In this document: positions 1-6,239 of the stretch, one piece after another
Numbering within the stretch: the stretch's first letter is position 1
How the letters are laid out: each line of letters starts with the position of its first letter
The notes under the pieces: generated by a model
What the model was told of the DNA's origin: nothing
What the model saw: only the letters and a program-made list of their open reading frames with translations
The model's database searches: none
Assembly: GCA_009787685.1 (NCBI GenBank)
Contig: WQSV01000093.1
Span: forward strand, 1 to 6,239
Direction: 5' to 3'
Length of the DNA stretch: 6,239 bases
Source: Bacillota bacterium
GTDB lineage: Bacteria; Bacillota; Clostridia; Christensenellales; Pumilibacteraceae
Program-made: the position numbers and the translations under genes

Positions 1-630
1 GTTGCAACCACCGTCACATTTTGTGACACCGATGCCTTTGATTGAGAAAGTCAAATCTGTTCCGGGAGAAACAATTCTGACTTTGTCTGTTTTCTTCATC
101 AAATCCGCTAATCCGTCCATTGATTTTGACATTTTTGCATAATCAAGTCCACAAACATCAAAATAATAATTTGTGAATTTTTCAGTTGACATTCCAGCAA
201 GTTGGCTCATGCTCTCGTTCGGATAACGAAGAACAACCCAACGAGTTTTGTCAACACGCTGACGTTGGACTGGATCAAGAATTTTTGAGATTAGTTCCTT
301 TTTCTCGTTTGGAACGTCGCTCATTTCAAAACTGTTTTTTCCACCACGAACACCGATAAAACATTGCATGTCTTTCATTTTCGCGAGTTCATGCTTCAAA
401 ACAGTTTCAAGTCTTTCTTTTGAAGTTTCCATCGCAACAACGCGAGAAAGTTTCGCATCGATTATTTCAGTGAACGGATTTCCGCCCGCTTTATAGACTT
501 CTTTGACAAGTTCTGTTGCAAGGTCGATTTCAGTTTCCGAAACACTAATCATAACGTTGTCGCCTTTTTTCACCTTCACTGAGTAGTTGACTAGGTTTTT
601 AGCCAAATTTGTTAGTCTTGGATCTATCAT
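1..630 (-). CDS. M29 family aminopeptidase (AmpS/PepS-like), N-terminal part, truncated by window edge
   Basis: This is the first 210 residues of a metal-dependent aminopeptidase that removes N-terminal amino acids from peptides in the cytoplasm; the gene runs off the left edge. The N-terminal domain typical of the family is visible: the KKGDNVMI segment near residues 21-28, RWVVLRYP at 130-137 followed by AGMSTEKF at 145-152, and GTDLTFSIKG at 190-199, just before the catalytic half. The metal ligands of M29 enzymes lie in the C-terminal half and cannot be checked; family members are usually about 370-410 residues. The ATG is preceded by TAAGGAG (641-647) with a 10-base spacer, which fixes the start. 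It lies 46 bases after the stop of the upstream acyltransferase-like gene on the same strand, so the two are probably co-transcribed. The family call rests on recognised motifs and is fairly secure; substrate preference cannot be told. Confidence 0.9.
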   Translation of the reverse strand, partial: MIDPRLTNLAKNLVNYSVKVKKGDNVMISVSETEIDLATELVKEVYKAGGNPFTEIIDAKLSRVVAMETSKERLETVLKHELAKMKDMQCFIGVRGGKNSFEMSDVPNEKKELISKILDPVQRQRVDKTRWVVLRYPNESMSQLAGMSTEKFTNYYFDVCGLDYAKMSKSMDGLADLMKKTDKVRIVSPGTDLTFSIKGIGVTKCDGGCN

Positions 631-676
631 TTTTTTTATTCTCCTTATTTTTGATTGAATATGAAATATTTAATAT

Positions 677-1864
677 TCAATGATTTACTTCTTCTTCCAT
701 AATACGCTTTTTCATATCAAGAAAGACTTCGTTGCAAACGGGTTTTGTCAACATTAGGTTTAGGGTGTTTGCCCAACTTACGCAAACGAATGCAAACGGT
801 GTGTTTGGATAACATTGATTGAAAACTTCAATATTGGTTATTTTCTCTTCAATTTCGCTTGGAAATGTGATGAAACCAATATTTGAAAAATTTGCAGACA
901 AACGATTGCTATACATTATTGCGAATCTTTTCAAGAATGGTTTTTTTACGATTCTTGGGACAACTGAAGAGAGTCTGCATAGTCTTCGGATTGACTTTAT
1001 GTCAGCCAAAATACAATCCTCATCAATTTTTTGGAATTCTTTTCTTAATTTTTTGACCATGATTGCGGTGTCGGTTGTTTCTGGCATCATGATTTGAAAA
1101 CCGGATGTGAAATTTCGAAGAGTTTCACTTGGAAAGAAGCGTCTTAAATCAAACGGGACATTGATGCTTATTTGCCTTTTGTCTCCGCTTTCTTCCCTCT
1201 CGTCTGCAATCGCTTGAAAAATTCGGGTCAAGATGTATTCATTAATTGTTGCCCCATACTTTTTCGCTTTTTCTTTGATTTTGTCGAGTTCAAAAGTGTA
1301 GACTATTCTTTCTGATGGTTTTTGTCTTGAGAGAACGCTACCAGTTTTATAGGATTTGACGAAAAGTCTTTTATTTTTTCCAAAGACTCTTTTTTTCGTC
1401 CTTGCATAGCGTTTAAAAGCATCCTCCATTTCTTCTGGTTTGAGCGGGTCGGTGTGATTAATAATTCCAACCTTGTCGAACTCAACTCCCAAAATCTCAA
1501 AATATCTCGCAACAACAGCTTTCATTATTGAAACCAGACCTCTTCCGTCACAAACACTGTGCATAGTCATAATTTTAAAACAGTAATCTTCGCAAAAAAA
1601 CTTCATGAGACTTTTGTCGTTCGCTTTGTTGATTGGCATTGGACGATTTCGAATTTTGTGATACCACCACATTATTCCACTTTTTAGTCCGACATTAATA
1701 AAAGGCAGACGAGCTACGATATCATCAACTGCCTTTAGAAAAACATCTCGGTCAACCTTTTCTTTGAGGTGAACTTCAATACCAATATCGCCTGCTGGGT
1801 CATGGTTCCACAATGATGAAAAAAGTGCGCCGACTGGGTCAACTTTGTAGGAGTGCTTTATCAT
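677..1864 (-). CDS. condensation-fold acyltransferase, alcohol acetyltransferase-like
   Basis: This 395-residue protein looks like a stand-alone member of the chloramphenicol-acetyltransferase/condensation-domain superfamily, related to alcohol acetyltransferase and PapA5-type proteins. Such enzymes move an acyl group from a thioester to a hydroxyl or amino group. The HxxxDG active-site motif is present as HSVCDG at residues 102-107, with the catalytic histidine at 102. Other family-like segments are ATINEYILTRIF (205-216), NVPFDLRRFFP (235-245) and SNIGFITFP (327-335). Length is normal for a single two-lobed domain; there is no carrier or adenylation domain and no signal peptide or clear membrane helix. 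The ATG at 1864 is the only start after an in-frame stop 12 bases upstream. Its ribosome site is poor: AAAAGG only 2 bases from the ATG, or GAAGGGA 18 bases away. A strong promoter precedes it, and the M29 aminopeptidase follows 46 bases downstream. The true acyl donor and acceptor are unknown. Confidence 0.8.
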   Translation of the reverse strand: MIKHSYKVDPVGALFSSLWNHDPAGDIGIEVHLKEKVDRDVFLKAVDDIVARLPFINVGLKSGIMWWYHKIRNRPMPINKANDKSLMKFFCEDYCFKIMTMHSVCDGRGLVSIMKAVVARYFEILGVEFDKVGIINHTDPLKPEEMEDAFKRYARTKKRVFGKNKRLFVKSYKTGSVLSRQKPSERIVYTFELDKIKEKAKKYGATINEYILTRIFQAIADEREESGDKRQISINVPFDLRRFFPSETLRNFTSGFQIMMPETTDTAIMVKKLRKEFQKIDEDCILADIKSIRRLCRLSSVVPRIVKKPFLKRFAIMYSNRLSANFSNIGFITFPSEIEEKITNIEVFNQCYPNTPFAFVCVSWANTLNLMLTKPVCNEVFLDMKKRIMEEEVNH

Positions 1865-1905
1865 TACCTTTTGTCTTTAATGTCCCTTCAATTATTATTT
1901 TCTCA

Positions 1906-1934
1906 ATTTTAACATTTTTTTTTTATGCAGTCAA
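1906..1934 (-). promoter_or_regulatory. sigma-A-type promoter for the acyltransferase-aminopeptidase unit
   Basis: On the minus strand the -35 box TTGACT (1934-1929) and the -10 box TAAAAT (1911-1906) are separated by exactly 17 bases. A TG placed one base before the -10 makes it an extended -10. The spacer contains a run of ten A. Transcription would start near 1899, giving a leader of about 35 bases before the ATG at 1864. The match to the consensus is strong, but no start site has been measured. Confidence 0.7.
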
Positions 1935-1939
1935 CTTAT

Positions 1940-1968
1940 TTGACACATAGTTAGAAATGTTGTAGTAT
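1940..1968 (+). promoter_or_regulatory. likely promoter for asd-dapA
   Basis: A perfect -35 box TTGACA (1940-1945) is followed after 17 bases by TAGTAT (1963-1968), a four-of-six match to the -10 consensus, inside a very AT-rich stretch. The predicted transcript starts near 1975 and has a leader of only about 30 bases before asd, too short for a lysine riboswitch. The -35 box lies 5 bp from the -35 box of the divergent promoter. The -10 assignment is the weaker part of the call. Confidence 0.55.
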
Positions 1969-2004
1969 ATATTATATATTTAATTTTAGGAGTAATTATT
2001 TTTT

Positions 2005-2997
2005 ATGAAAAAATATAATGTTGCGGTGGTTGGTGCTACTGGCATGGTTGGCAGAAAGATGCTTGACATCTTACTTGAGAGAAATTTTCCAGTTGAGAAA
2101 ATTGTTCCGTTTGCTTCAAAAAAGAGTGCTGGATCCAAGATTCAATTTGGGAAAAAAGAATTTGAAGTTGTTGAATTGAGTCTTGAAAACATCAAAAAAC
2201 ACAAGTGCGATTTTGCTTTTTTTAGTGCTGGCGGAAGCATTTCAAAACAGTTTGCTCCAGCTTTTGCAATGGAAGACGCGATTATTATTGACAATTCAAG
2301 CGCGTGGAGAATGGATTCAAGCGTTCCTCTGGTTGTGCCAGAAGTTAATGCACATGATTTGAAGTGGCACAAAAACTTGATTGCGAACCCGAATTGCTCA
2401 ACAACTCAAGCAGTTGTTGCACTCGCTCCCCTTCACAAAAAATACAAAATCAAACGCGTTGTTTATTCGACTTACCAAGCGGTTTCTGGCGCTGGCGTCA
2501 ATGGAACAACTGACCTTGAGCGCGGAATGAGAGGAGAGAGCAATCTTCAATTCTCAAGACAAATTTTTGCGAATGTTATTCCTCAAATCGATGTGTTTTT
2601 GGACAATGGCTACACTAATGAAGAGTGGAAGATGATAATTGAAACGAAAAAGATTTTGGGAGACGAGAGCATTAAAGTTTCAGCAACTGCTGTTCGCGTT
2701 CCAGTTTTCAACGGCCACTCGGTTTCATGCAATGTTGAGTTTGAAAACAAAATCGACATTAATGAAATCAGAAAACTTTTAGAAAAAGCGGAAGGAGTCA
2801 CTCTCATGGATAATCCAGAAAAAGGTGTGTTCCCCACCCCACTCGACGCGGACGGAAAAGACGATGTCTATGTTGGAAGAATTCGTGCTGACGAAAGCCG
2901 AGAAAACACAATTGAACTATTCACAGTTGCAGACAACATCAGAAAAGGAGCTGCACTTAATACTGTTCAAATTGCGGAAACGTTAATTAAAAATTAA
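2005..2997 (+). CDS. asd: aspartate-semialdehyde dehydrogenase
   Basis: This cytoplasmic enzyme reduces L-aspartyl-4-phosphate to L-aspartate-4-semialdehyde with NADPH, the branch step shared by lysine/diaminopimelate, threonine and methionine synthesis. The 330-residue protein is full length. The dinucleotide-binding loop GATGMVG is at residues 10-16. The active-site segment NPNCST (128-133) carries the catalytic Cys131, with QAVSGAG following at 158-164. Arg231 and His238 (in GHS) match the substrate-binding arginine and the acid/base histidine of known enzymes, with the same seven-residue spacing. The start is supported by TAGGAG ending 12 bases before the ATG. It is the first gene of the plus-strand block, 29 bases ahead of dapA, which it feeds with substrate. 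No aspartokinase gene is in the window. Identification is very secure. Confidence 0.97.
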   Translation: MKKYNVAVVGATGMVGRKMLDILLERNFPVEKIVPFASKKSAGSKIQFGKKEFEVVELSLENIKKHKCDFAFFSAGGSISKQFAPAFAMEDAIIIDNSSAWRMDSSVPLVVPEVNAHDLKWHKNLIANPNCSTTQAVVALAPLHKKYKIKRVVYSTYQAVSGAGVNGTTDLERGMRGESNLQFSRQIFANVIPQIDVFLDNGYTNEEWKMIIETKKILGDESIKVSATAVRVPVFNGHSVSCNVEFENKIDINEIRKLLEKAEGVTLMDNPEKGVFPTPLDADGKDDVYVGRIRADESRENTIELFTVADNIRKGAALNTVQIAETLIKN

Positions 2998-3026
2998 TTT
3001 TATATTCAACAATAAGGAGATTTTTT

Positions 3027-3905
3027 ATGTCTATATTTAGAGGAAGTGCGCCGGCAATGATTACGCCGTTCAACAAAGATGGGGTTGATTTTGACGCACT
3101 AAAAAGAGTTATTGAGCATATTGTTAAAGGTGGCTCAGATGCTATTGTTGTTCTTGGGACAACAGGTGAAGCGTCAACTATGACCGCAGAAGAAAAGAAA
3201 GCGGTTGCAGACTTCACAATCAAACAGGTGAACAAACGCATTCCTGTTATTGTTGGGGCGGGCTCAAACAATACTGTTGAGGTTTGCTCTCTTTGCAAAT
3301 CTTATGAACAAATGGGTGCAGATGGACTAATGGTTGTCACTCCATACTACAACAAAGCGACTCAAAACGGCATAGTCAGCTTCTTTGAAACTGTTGCGAT
3401 GTCAACACGCTTGCCTATTGTTGCCTATAACGTTCCGGGAAGAACTGCTCTTAACATGAATTCTGGAACTGCAGAAAGGGTTTCAAAAATCAGGAACATT
3501 GTTGCATTGAAAGAAGCAAGTGGAAACCTTGACCAAATTCTTGAAATCTGCAAAAACACCAAAAATAATTGGGACGTTTTGAGTGGTGATGACAACGCAA
3601 CTCTTACTAAAATTTTGCATGGTGCAAAAGGTGTTATAAGCGTCGTTGCAAACGTTGTTCCAGACAAGTCTGCAAAATTGGCAAAATTGGCACTTGACGG
3701 AAAATATGCTGAAGCATTAGAAATTCATGAAGAAATTTTTGACCTTGTTAACGCAATGTTTTGCGAAACAAACCCAATTCCAGTCAAATATGCAATGAGT
3801 TTGATTGGACTTGGAAGTGACATGGTGAGAAGCCCATTGACTCAAATTGAAAAAGCGGGAGCAGAACTGGTTAAGGCGGAAATGAAGAAATTGAAGCTGA
3901 TTTAG
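3027..3905 (+). CDS. dapA: 4-hydroxy-tetrahydrodipicolinate synthase
   Basis: DapA condenses pyruvate with aspartate-4-semialdehyde to give 4-hydroxy-tetrahydrodipicolinate, the committed step to diaminopimelate and lysine. The 292-residue TIM-barrel protein is complete. The Schiff-base lysine is Lys162 in ALKEASGN. GTTGE (44-48) supplies the two threonines, TPYYNK (105-110) the tyrosine pair, and AYNVPGRT (133-140) the catalytic Tyr134 and carboxylate-binding Arg139. All are offset by one residue from the E. coli numbering. At the allosteric lysine site, Asn81, Glu85 and Tyr107 are kept, but the E. coli His56 position is Lys57 and the His53 position is Ala54, so lysine feedback may be weak or absent (inference). 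An excellent ribosome site, AAGGAG (3014-3019), sits 7 bases before the ATG. The 29-base gap after asd indicates co-transcription. It ends with TAG. Confidence 0.97.
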   Translation: MSIFRGSAPAMITPFNKDGVDFDALKRVIEHIVKGGSDAIVVLGTTGEASTMTAEEKKAVADFTIKQVNKRIPVIVGAGSNNTVEVCSLCKSYEQMGADGLMVVTPYYNKATQNGIVSFFETVAMSTRLPIVAYNVPGRTALNMNSGTAERVSKIRNIVALKEASGNLDQILEICKNTKNNWDVLSGDDNATLTKILHGAKGVISVVANVVPDKSAKLAKLALDGKYAEALEIHEEIFDLVNAMFCETNPIPVKYAMSLIGLGSDMVRSPLTQIEKAGAELVKAEMKKLKLI

Positions 3906-3926
3906 TAATATTTTTATTTCAAAAAC

Positions 3927-4007
3927 AAGTGTCTGGGTCGCCCGCACTCGGCGCTCCGAACACTATAACTATGACAAATAACGGGACGCCGAGAGCGGGT
4001 GTCACTT
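3927..4007. repeat. GC-rich imperfect palindrome between dapA and dapB
   Basis: The left core arm 3941-3958 (CCCGCACTCGGCGCTCCG) and right core arm 3982-3999 (CGGGACGCCGAGAGCGGG) are reverse complements over 18 positions, apart from two mismatches and one T-G pair. They flank a 23-base AT-rich loop. Outside the core, AAGTG (3927-3931) can pair with CACTT (4003-4007) across unequal bulges. The arms are about 83% G+C in an otherwise AT-rich region, which suggests an inserted repeat of the REP or miniature-element kind rather than local sequence. There is no T-run directly after the right arm, so it is not a normal rho-independent terminator for asd-dapA. A single copy is visible, so calling it a dispersed repeat is inference. 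Confidence 0.6.
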
Positions 4008-4038
4008 TCGATTTAAAAAATCATAAATTTATACACAC

Positions 4039-4803
4039 ATGAAAAAAACTAAAATATTTTTATTTGGAATCAGTGGCAAGATGGGAAAAAGCGTTTTGGA
4101 ATGCTCATTCTCAAACAAAAACCTTGAAGTCGTTGGCGGTTTTGACTTTGTTCAAAACATGACACTGCCGACTTTTTCAAATATCAAAAATGTTAATGTC
4201 GATTTTGACGCGATTATTGACTTTTCACGCCCCGAAACGATTGATAGCGTGATTGCCCTCTCTGAAAAAACATTGAAGCCTGTTGTTATTGCAACTACTG
4301 GTTTTTCAGATGAAGAAAGAAATCGTATTGTGGAGCTTTCAAAAAAAGTCCCAGTTCTCCTCTCATCAAACATGAGTGTTGGCGTCAATGTTTTACAAAA
4401 ACTTGTCTCTCTTGCAACAAAATATCTTTGTGGAATGTCCGACATTGAGATCATTGAAAAGCATCACAACCAAAAGGTTGACGCTCCTTCTGGAACGGCA
4501 AGAATGATCCTCGACTCGATTGAAAAGGCTCGCGAAGAATTCTGCCCTTCCCCTCCTCCATGCTATGGAAGAGAAGGTCATGATGCAAAAAGGCAAGACA
4601 ACGAAGTTGGTGTTCACGCGGTTCGCGGTGGAACAATTGTTGGTGAGCATGAAATACTTTTCTGCTTAAACGAAGAAGTTGTTTCAATCAAACATGAAGC
4701 ATTGTCAAGAAAAATTTTCGCGAACGGCGCATTAAAAGCAGTTGAGTTCATTGTTGGAAAAAAACCAAAACTCTACAACATGGACGACATGTTGGCGAAA
4801 TAA
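4039..4803 (+). CDS. dapB: 4-hydroxy-tetrahydrodipicolinate reductase
   Basis: DapB reduces the DapA product with NAD(P)H to tetrahydrodipicolinate in the diaminopimelate/lysine pathway. The 254-residue protein is complete and slightly shorter than the E. coli enzyme. The nucleotide-binding loop GISGKMG is at residues 10-16, DFSRPE at 61-66 and ATTGFS at 85-90. The family signature EIIEKHHNQKVDAPSGTA at 137-154 carries the catalytic histidine (His142) and Lys146 and the substrate-binding SGT. RGG (196-198) and GEHEI (202-206) follow. At the end of the second strand, Asp36-Phe37 stand where E. coli has Glu38-Arg39; loss of that arginine would favour NADH over NADPH (inference). The ATG is the only start after an in-frame stop at 4024-4026. 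No Shine-Dalgarno site precedes it, unlike asd and dapA. It lies 133 bases after dapA, behind a GC-rich palindrome, so it depends on read-through or an unseen promoter. Confidence 0.97.
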   Translation: MKKTKIFLFGISGKMGKSVLECSFSNKNLEVVGGFDFVQNMTLPTFSNIKNVNVDFDAIIDFSRPETIDSVIALSEKTLKPVVIATTGFSDEERNRIVELSKKVPVLLSSNMSVGVNVLQKLVSLATKYLCGMSDIEIIEKHHNQKVDAPSGTARMILDSIEKAREEFCPSPPPCYGREGHDAKRQDNEVGVHAVRGGTIVGEHEILFCLNEEVVSIKHEALSRKIFANGALKAVEFIVGKKPKLYNMDDMLAK

Positions 4804-4843
4804 GAGATGATTTAAAGCATTGAATTATCAATAAAAAAAACCG

Positions 4844-4876
4844 AAAAACATCGCATAAATATGCGATGTTTTTTTT
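4844..4876 (+). terminator. rho-independent terminator after dapB
   Basis: ACATCGCAT (4848-4856) and ATGCGATGT (4861-4869) form a perfect 9-bp stem with an AAAT loop, followed by T's through 4876. The A-run before the left arm can extend pairing into the T-run. Another A-run at 4833-4840 gives a T-run on the opposite strand, so the element may also work in reverse. It lies 40 bases after the dapB stop and separates the dap block from the next gene. Confidence 0.88.
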
Positions 4877-5016
4877 GAGAATAAGTGCTTGCTGATTTGA
4901 TATTTGCCTTGACTCGCAACTCTAATTCACACTTCAAGATACACAATGGTTTTTAGGGTTTTTTGATTTTTGAAAATATTTTTCCACATGTAAGATTTTG
5001 TCTTGTTTTGCGTTTG

Positions 5017-5022
5017 TATAAT
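5017..5022 (+). promoter_or_regulatory. probable -10 box of the propeller-like protein gene
   Basis: A perfect TATAAT lies 34 bases before the ATG at 5057, giving a likely start near 5029 and a leader of about 27 bases. No good -35 box is found at 16-18 bases upstream; that region is T-rich. The preceding terminator implies that the gene needs its own promoter, which supports the call. The rest of the gap (4877-5016) shows no gene or other clear element. Confidence 0.45.
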
Positions 5023-5056
5023 TTTTGTCCGCTCAATCATATAAACTCTAATAGTT

Positions 5057-6239
5057 ATGGAAAAGTCACGAAAAAAAATTAGATTCACAAAAGGTCAAAT
5101 GCGCGCACTCATTGCACTTCATTTGCTTGTTGCTCTTGCGCTCATTCTCGTCATGCTTGGGAGCTTTGGAGTCATCACACTTCCAATCAGTTGCTCGTCA
5201 TCTCCCCCTGTTATTGGCCCGCAACCAAACCCTCCCCACAACCGTTTTAGGGCAGCAAACACTTTGACTCTCAACGAAAACATCGCGTGGGAGATCAATT
5301 TGGGCGGAAGCGGAGAAGAGACTATTCACTCGTTTTTTCAGTCTTCTGCCGGTCATCTTTTTGTTGTTGGAACAACAACTAGCACTGACTATGATTTTGA
5401 AGAAAACACTCTTGTGACAGCGGAGTCGCCAGTCGCAACTTTTGTTATTCGTGTTGGACGCGATGGACGTCCTCAACATTATGCATTTGTTGAAGGATCG
5501 ATTGTTGACAAGGTTATTCATGGAATTGACACTCTTTTTCTTTTTCAAAGACATCATGGCGAGAATTTGACCCGTGTCCACACTCTTTCTCTCTCAACTT
5601 TAAACGAAACAGCCGAACCCCGTGTTCTCGACACTAGTCCGCTGGTTGACGCGACTATTTTAAAAATTAACTATATCACTCACACTCCTATCGGAGTTCC
5701 GCACTACTTCCGCATATTTTTGAGAAGTCAAGATGCACTAGGAAGAGTGTTTTTTGCTTCAATGCATTTCAACACCAATTTCACTCCAAGAGCTGGGCTT
5801 GGCTCTTTTGTCGAACTTCCCCACTCAATGAGTCAAACCTTGGTTGACATCATATGCTTCGGACATTCTGGCTTTTTTGTTCTTTCAAATGTTTCCGATG
5901 ACATGAGACGTAATGCTGTTGGGCATTATTGGTCAAATTTGGACGGCAGAACCTCTCGTGACCTTGAACTTGGAGGTGCCATTCAAAACAGGCGCTATCA
6001 AGCAAGGGGTGTGACAATTTCAAGACACAACAACCGCTTTGCGATACTCGGAACGCTCGACACAGCTCCAACTCAAACTCACATCTTTGAATTTAACTTC
6101 GACCTTGTTCATCAAGTGACTCATGCCGAGAGCATGTCGGGGCTTGCAACTGGTGTTCTTCCAACACACAATGGCTATCTCATTTCAACCCAAGGAGCAA
6201 GCTCATTCCCTACTTATTTTTTGGACTATCGCTTTTCAG
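5057..6239 (+). CDS. exported or membrane-anchored protein with beta-propeller-like repeats, N-terminal part
   Basis: An open frame runs to the right edge (394 complete codons, no stop). I do not recognise a specific gene. Residues 1-16 are strongly basic (SRKKIRF at 4-10), followed by one hydrophobic helix at about 17-43, so the N-terminus acts as a signal peptide or membrane anchor with the rest outside the cell. Cys46 in LPISCSSSPP follows the helix; Pro at -3 makes it a poor lipobox, so lipoprotein status is doubtful. A Pro-rich linker (49-60) leads into repeats resembling beta-propeller blades: GGSGEE (83-88) then HLFVVGTTTSTDYDF (100-114), GFFVLSNVS (272-280), RFAILGTLDT (327-336) and NGYLIS (372-377), each with a later hydrophobic strand such as FVIRVGRDG (129-137). 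No Shine-Dalgarno site precedes the ATG. An in-frame stop at 5042-5044 excludes upstream starts; Met15 is possible but would drop the basic tail. It probably faces the surface; ligand and role are unknown. Confidence 0.8.
   Translation, partial: MEKSRKKIRFTKGQMRALIALHLLVALALILVMLGSFGVITLPISCSSSPPVIGPQPNPPHNRFRAANTLTLNENIAWEINLGGSGEETIHSFFQSSAGHLFVVGTTTSTDYDFEENTLVTAESPVATFVIRVGRDGRPQHYAFVEGSIVDKVIHGIDTLFLFQRHHGENLTRVHTLSLSTLNETAEPRVLDTSPLVDATILKINYITHTPIGVPHYFRIFLRSQDALGRVFFASMHFNTNFTPRAGLGSFVELPHSMSQTLVDIICFGHSGFFVLSNVSDDMRRNAVGHYWSNLDGRTSRDLELGGAIQNRRYQARGVTISRHNNRFAILGTLDTAPTQTHIFEFNFDLVHQVTHAESMSGLATGVLPTHNGYLISTQGASSFPTYFLDYRFS

Noticed and set aside
819..1097. 92-codon plus-strand open frame
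   Set aside because: It lies wholly inside the acyltransferase gene on the opposite strand, resembles no known protein and has no ribosome site; it is a shadow of the real gene.
677..1864. Fragment of a nonribosomal peptide synthetase
   Set aside because: The gene is a complete single-domain protein with its own promoter and stop. The neighbours contain no carrier, adenylation or thioesterase domain.
1969..2004. Lysine riboswitch upstream of asd
   Set aside because: Only about 30 bases separate the predicted transcription start from the ATG, far less than an L-box needs, and no structured element is visible.
3669..3691. Short tandem repeat of GCAAAATTG in dapA
   Set aside because: Two copies of nine bases encode an AKL-AKL helix segment within an intact conserved protein; this is unremarkable for coding sequence.
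3927..4007. Rho-independent terminator for asd-dapA
   Set aside because: The stem is GC-rich, but its loop is 23 bases and the right arm is followed by TGTCACTTTCG, not a T-run.
5089..5101. Alternative start at Met15 of the propeller-like protein
   Set aside because: AAAAGG precedes this ATG, but only 4 bases away. Starting here would remove the basic N-terminal tail expected before an export helix.
5198..5581. 127-codon minus-strand open frame
   Set aside because: It is antisense to the propeller-like gene, whose frame stays open for the whole 1183 bases with a coherent export signal. The antisense product has low-complexity, non-protein-like composition.

Overview
This AT-rich window uses the standard genetic code: tryptophan is TGG and TGA serves as a stop. 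It has TAAGGAG-type Shine-Dalgarno sites, sigma-A-like promoters and a typical rho-independent terminator. The protein families (an M29 aminopeptidase, a Firmicutes-style condensation-fold acyltransferase, and compact DapA and DapB) suggest a low-GC Bacillota-like bacterium, perhaps an uncultivated gut or host-associated lineage. No marker gene fixes the taxonomy, so this is inference.

Left part (minus strand, 1-1864): a predicted two-gene unit read right to left. A condensation/alcohol-acetyltransferase-like protein comes first. After a 46-base gap follows an M29 family aminopeptidase whose C-terminal half lies beyond the left edge. Between this unit and the plus-strand genes (1865-2004) sit two divergent promoters placed back to back, with their -35 boxes only 5 bp apart.

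Centre (plus strand, 2005-4803): asd, dapA and dapB, which encode three consecutive enzymes of the aspartate/diaminopimelate-lysine pathway. They take aspartyl phosphate to aspartate semialdehyde, then to the condensation product, then to tetrahydrodipicolinate. All three are full length with catalytic residues intact. asd and dapA are tightly spaced and have good ribosome binding sites. dapB stands 133 bases further on, behind a strikingly GC-rich imperfect palindrome, and has no Shine-Dalgarno site. A rho-independent terminator closes the block at 4844-4876.

Right part (plus strand, 5057 to the right edge): the start of a large exported or membrane-anchored protein. It has a basic N-terminus, one hydrophobic helix, a Pro/Ser-rich linker and then repeats that look like beta-propeller blades. 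It has its own likely promoter and runs off the window.

No RNA gene, CRISPR array, insertion sequence or phage gene was seen. The window is mostly ordinary housekeeping DNA. The items most worth a second look are the GC-rich palindrome before dapB, the propeller-like surface protein, and the back-to-back promoter pair.
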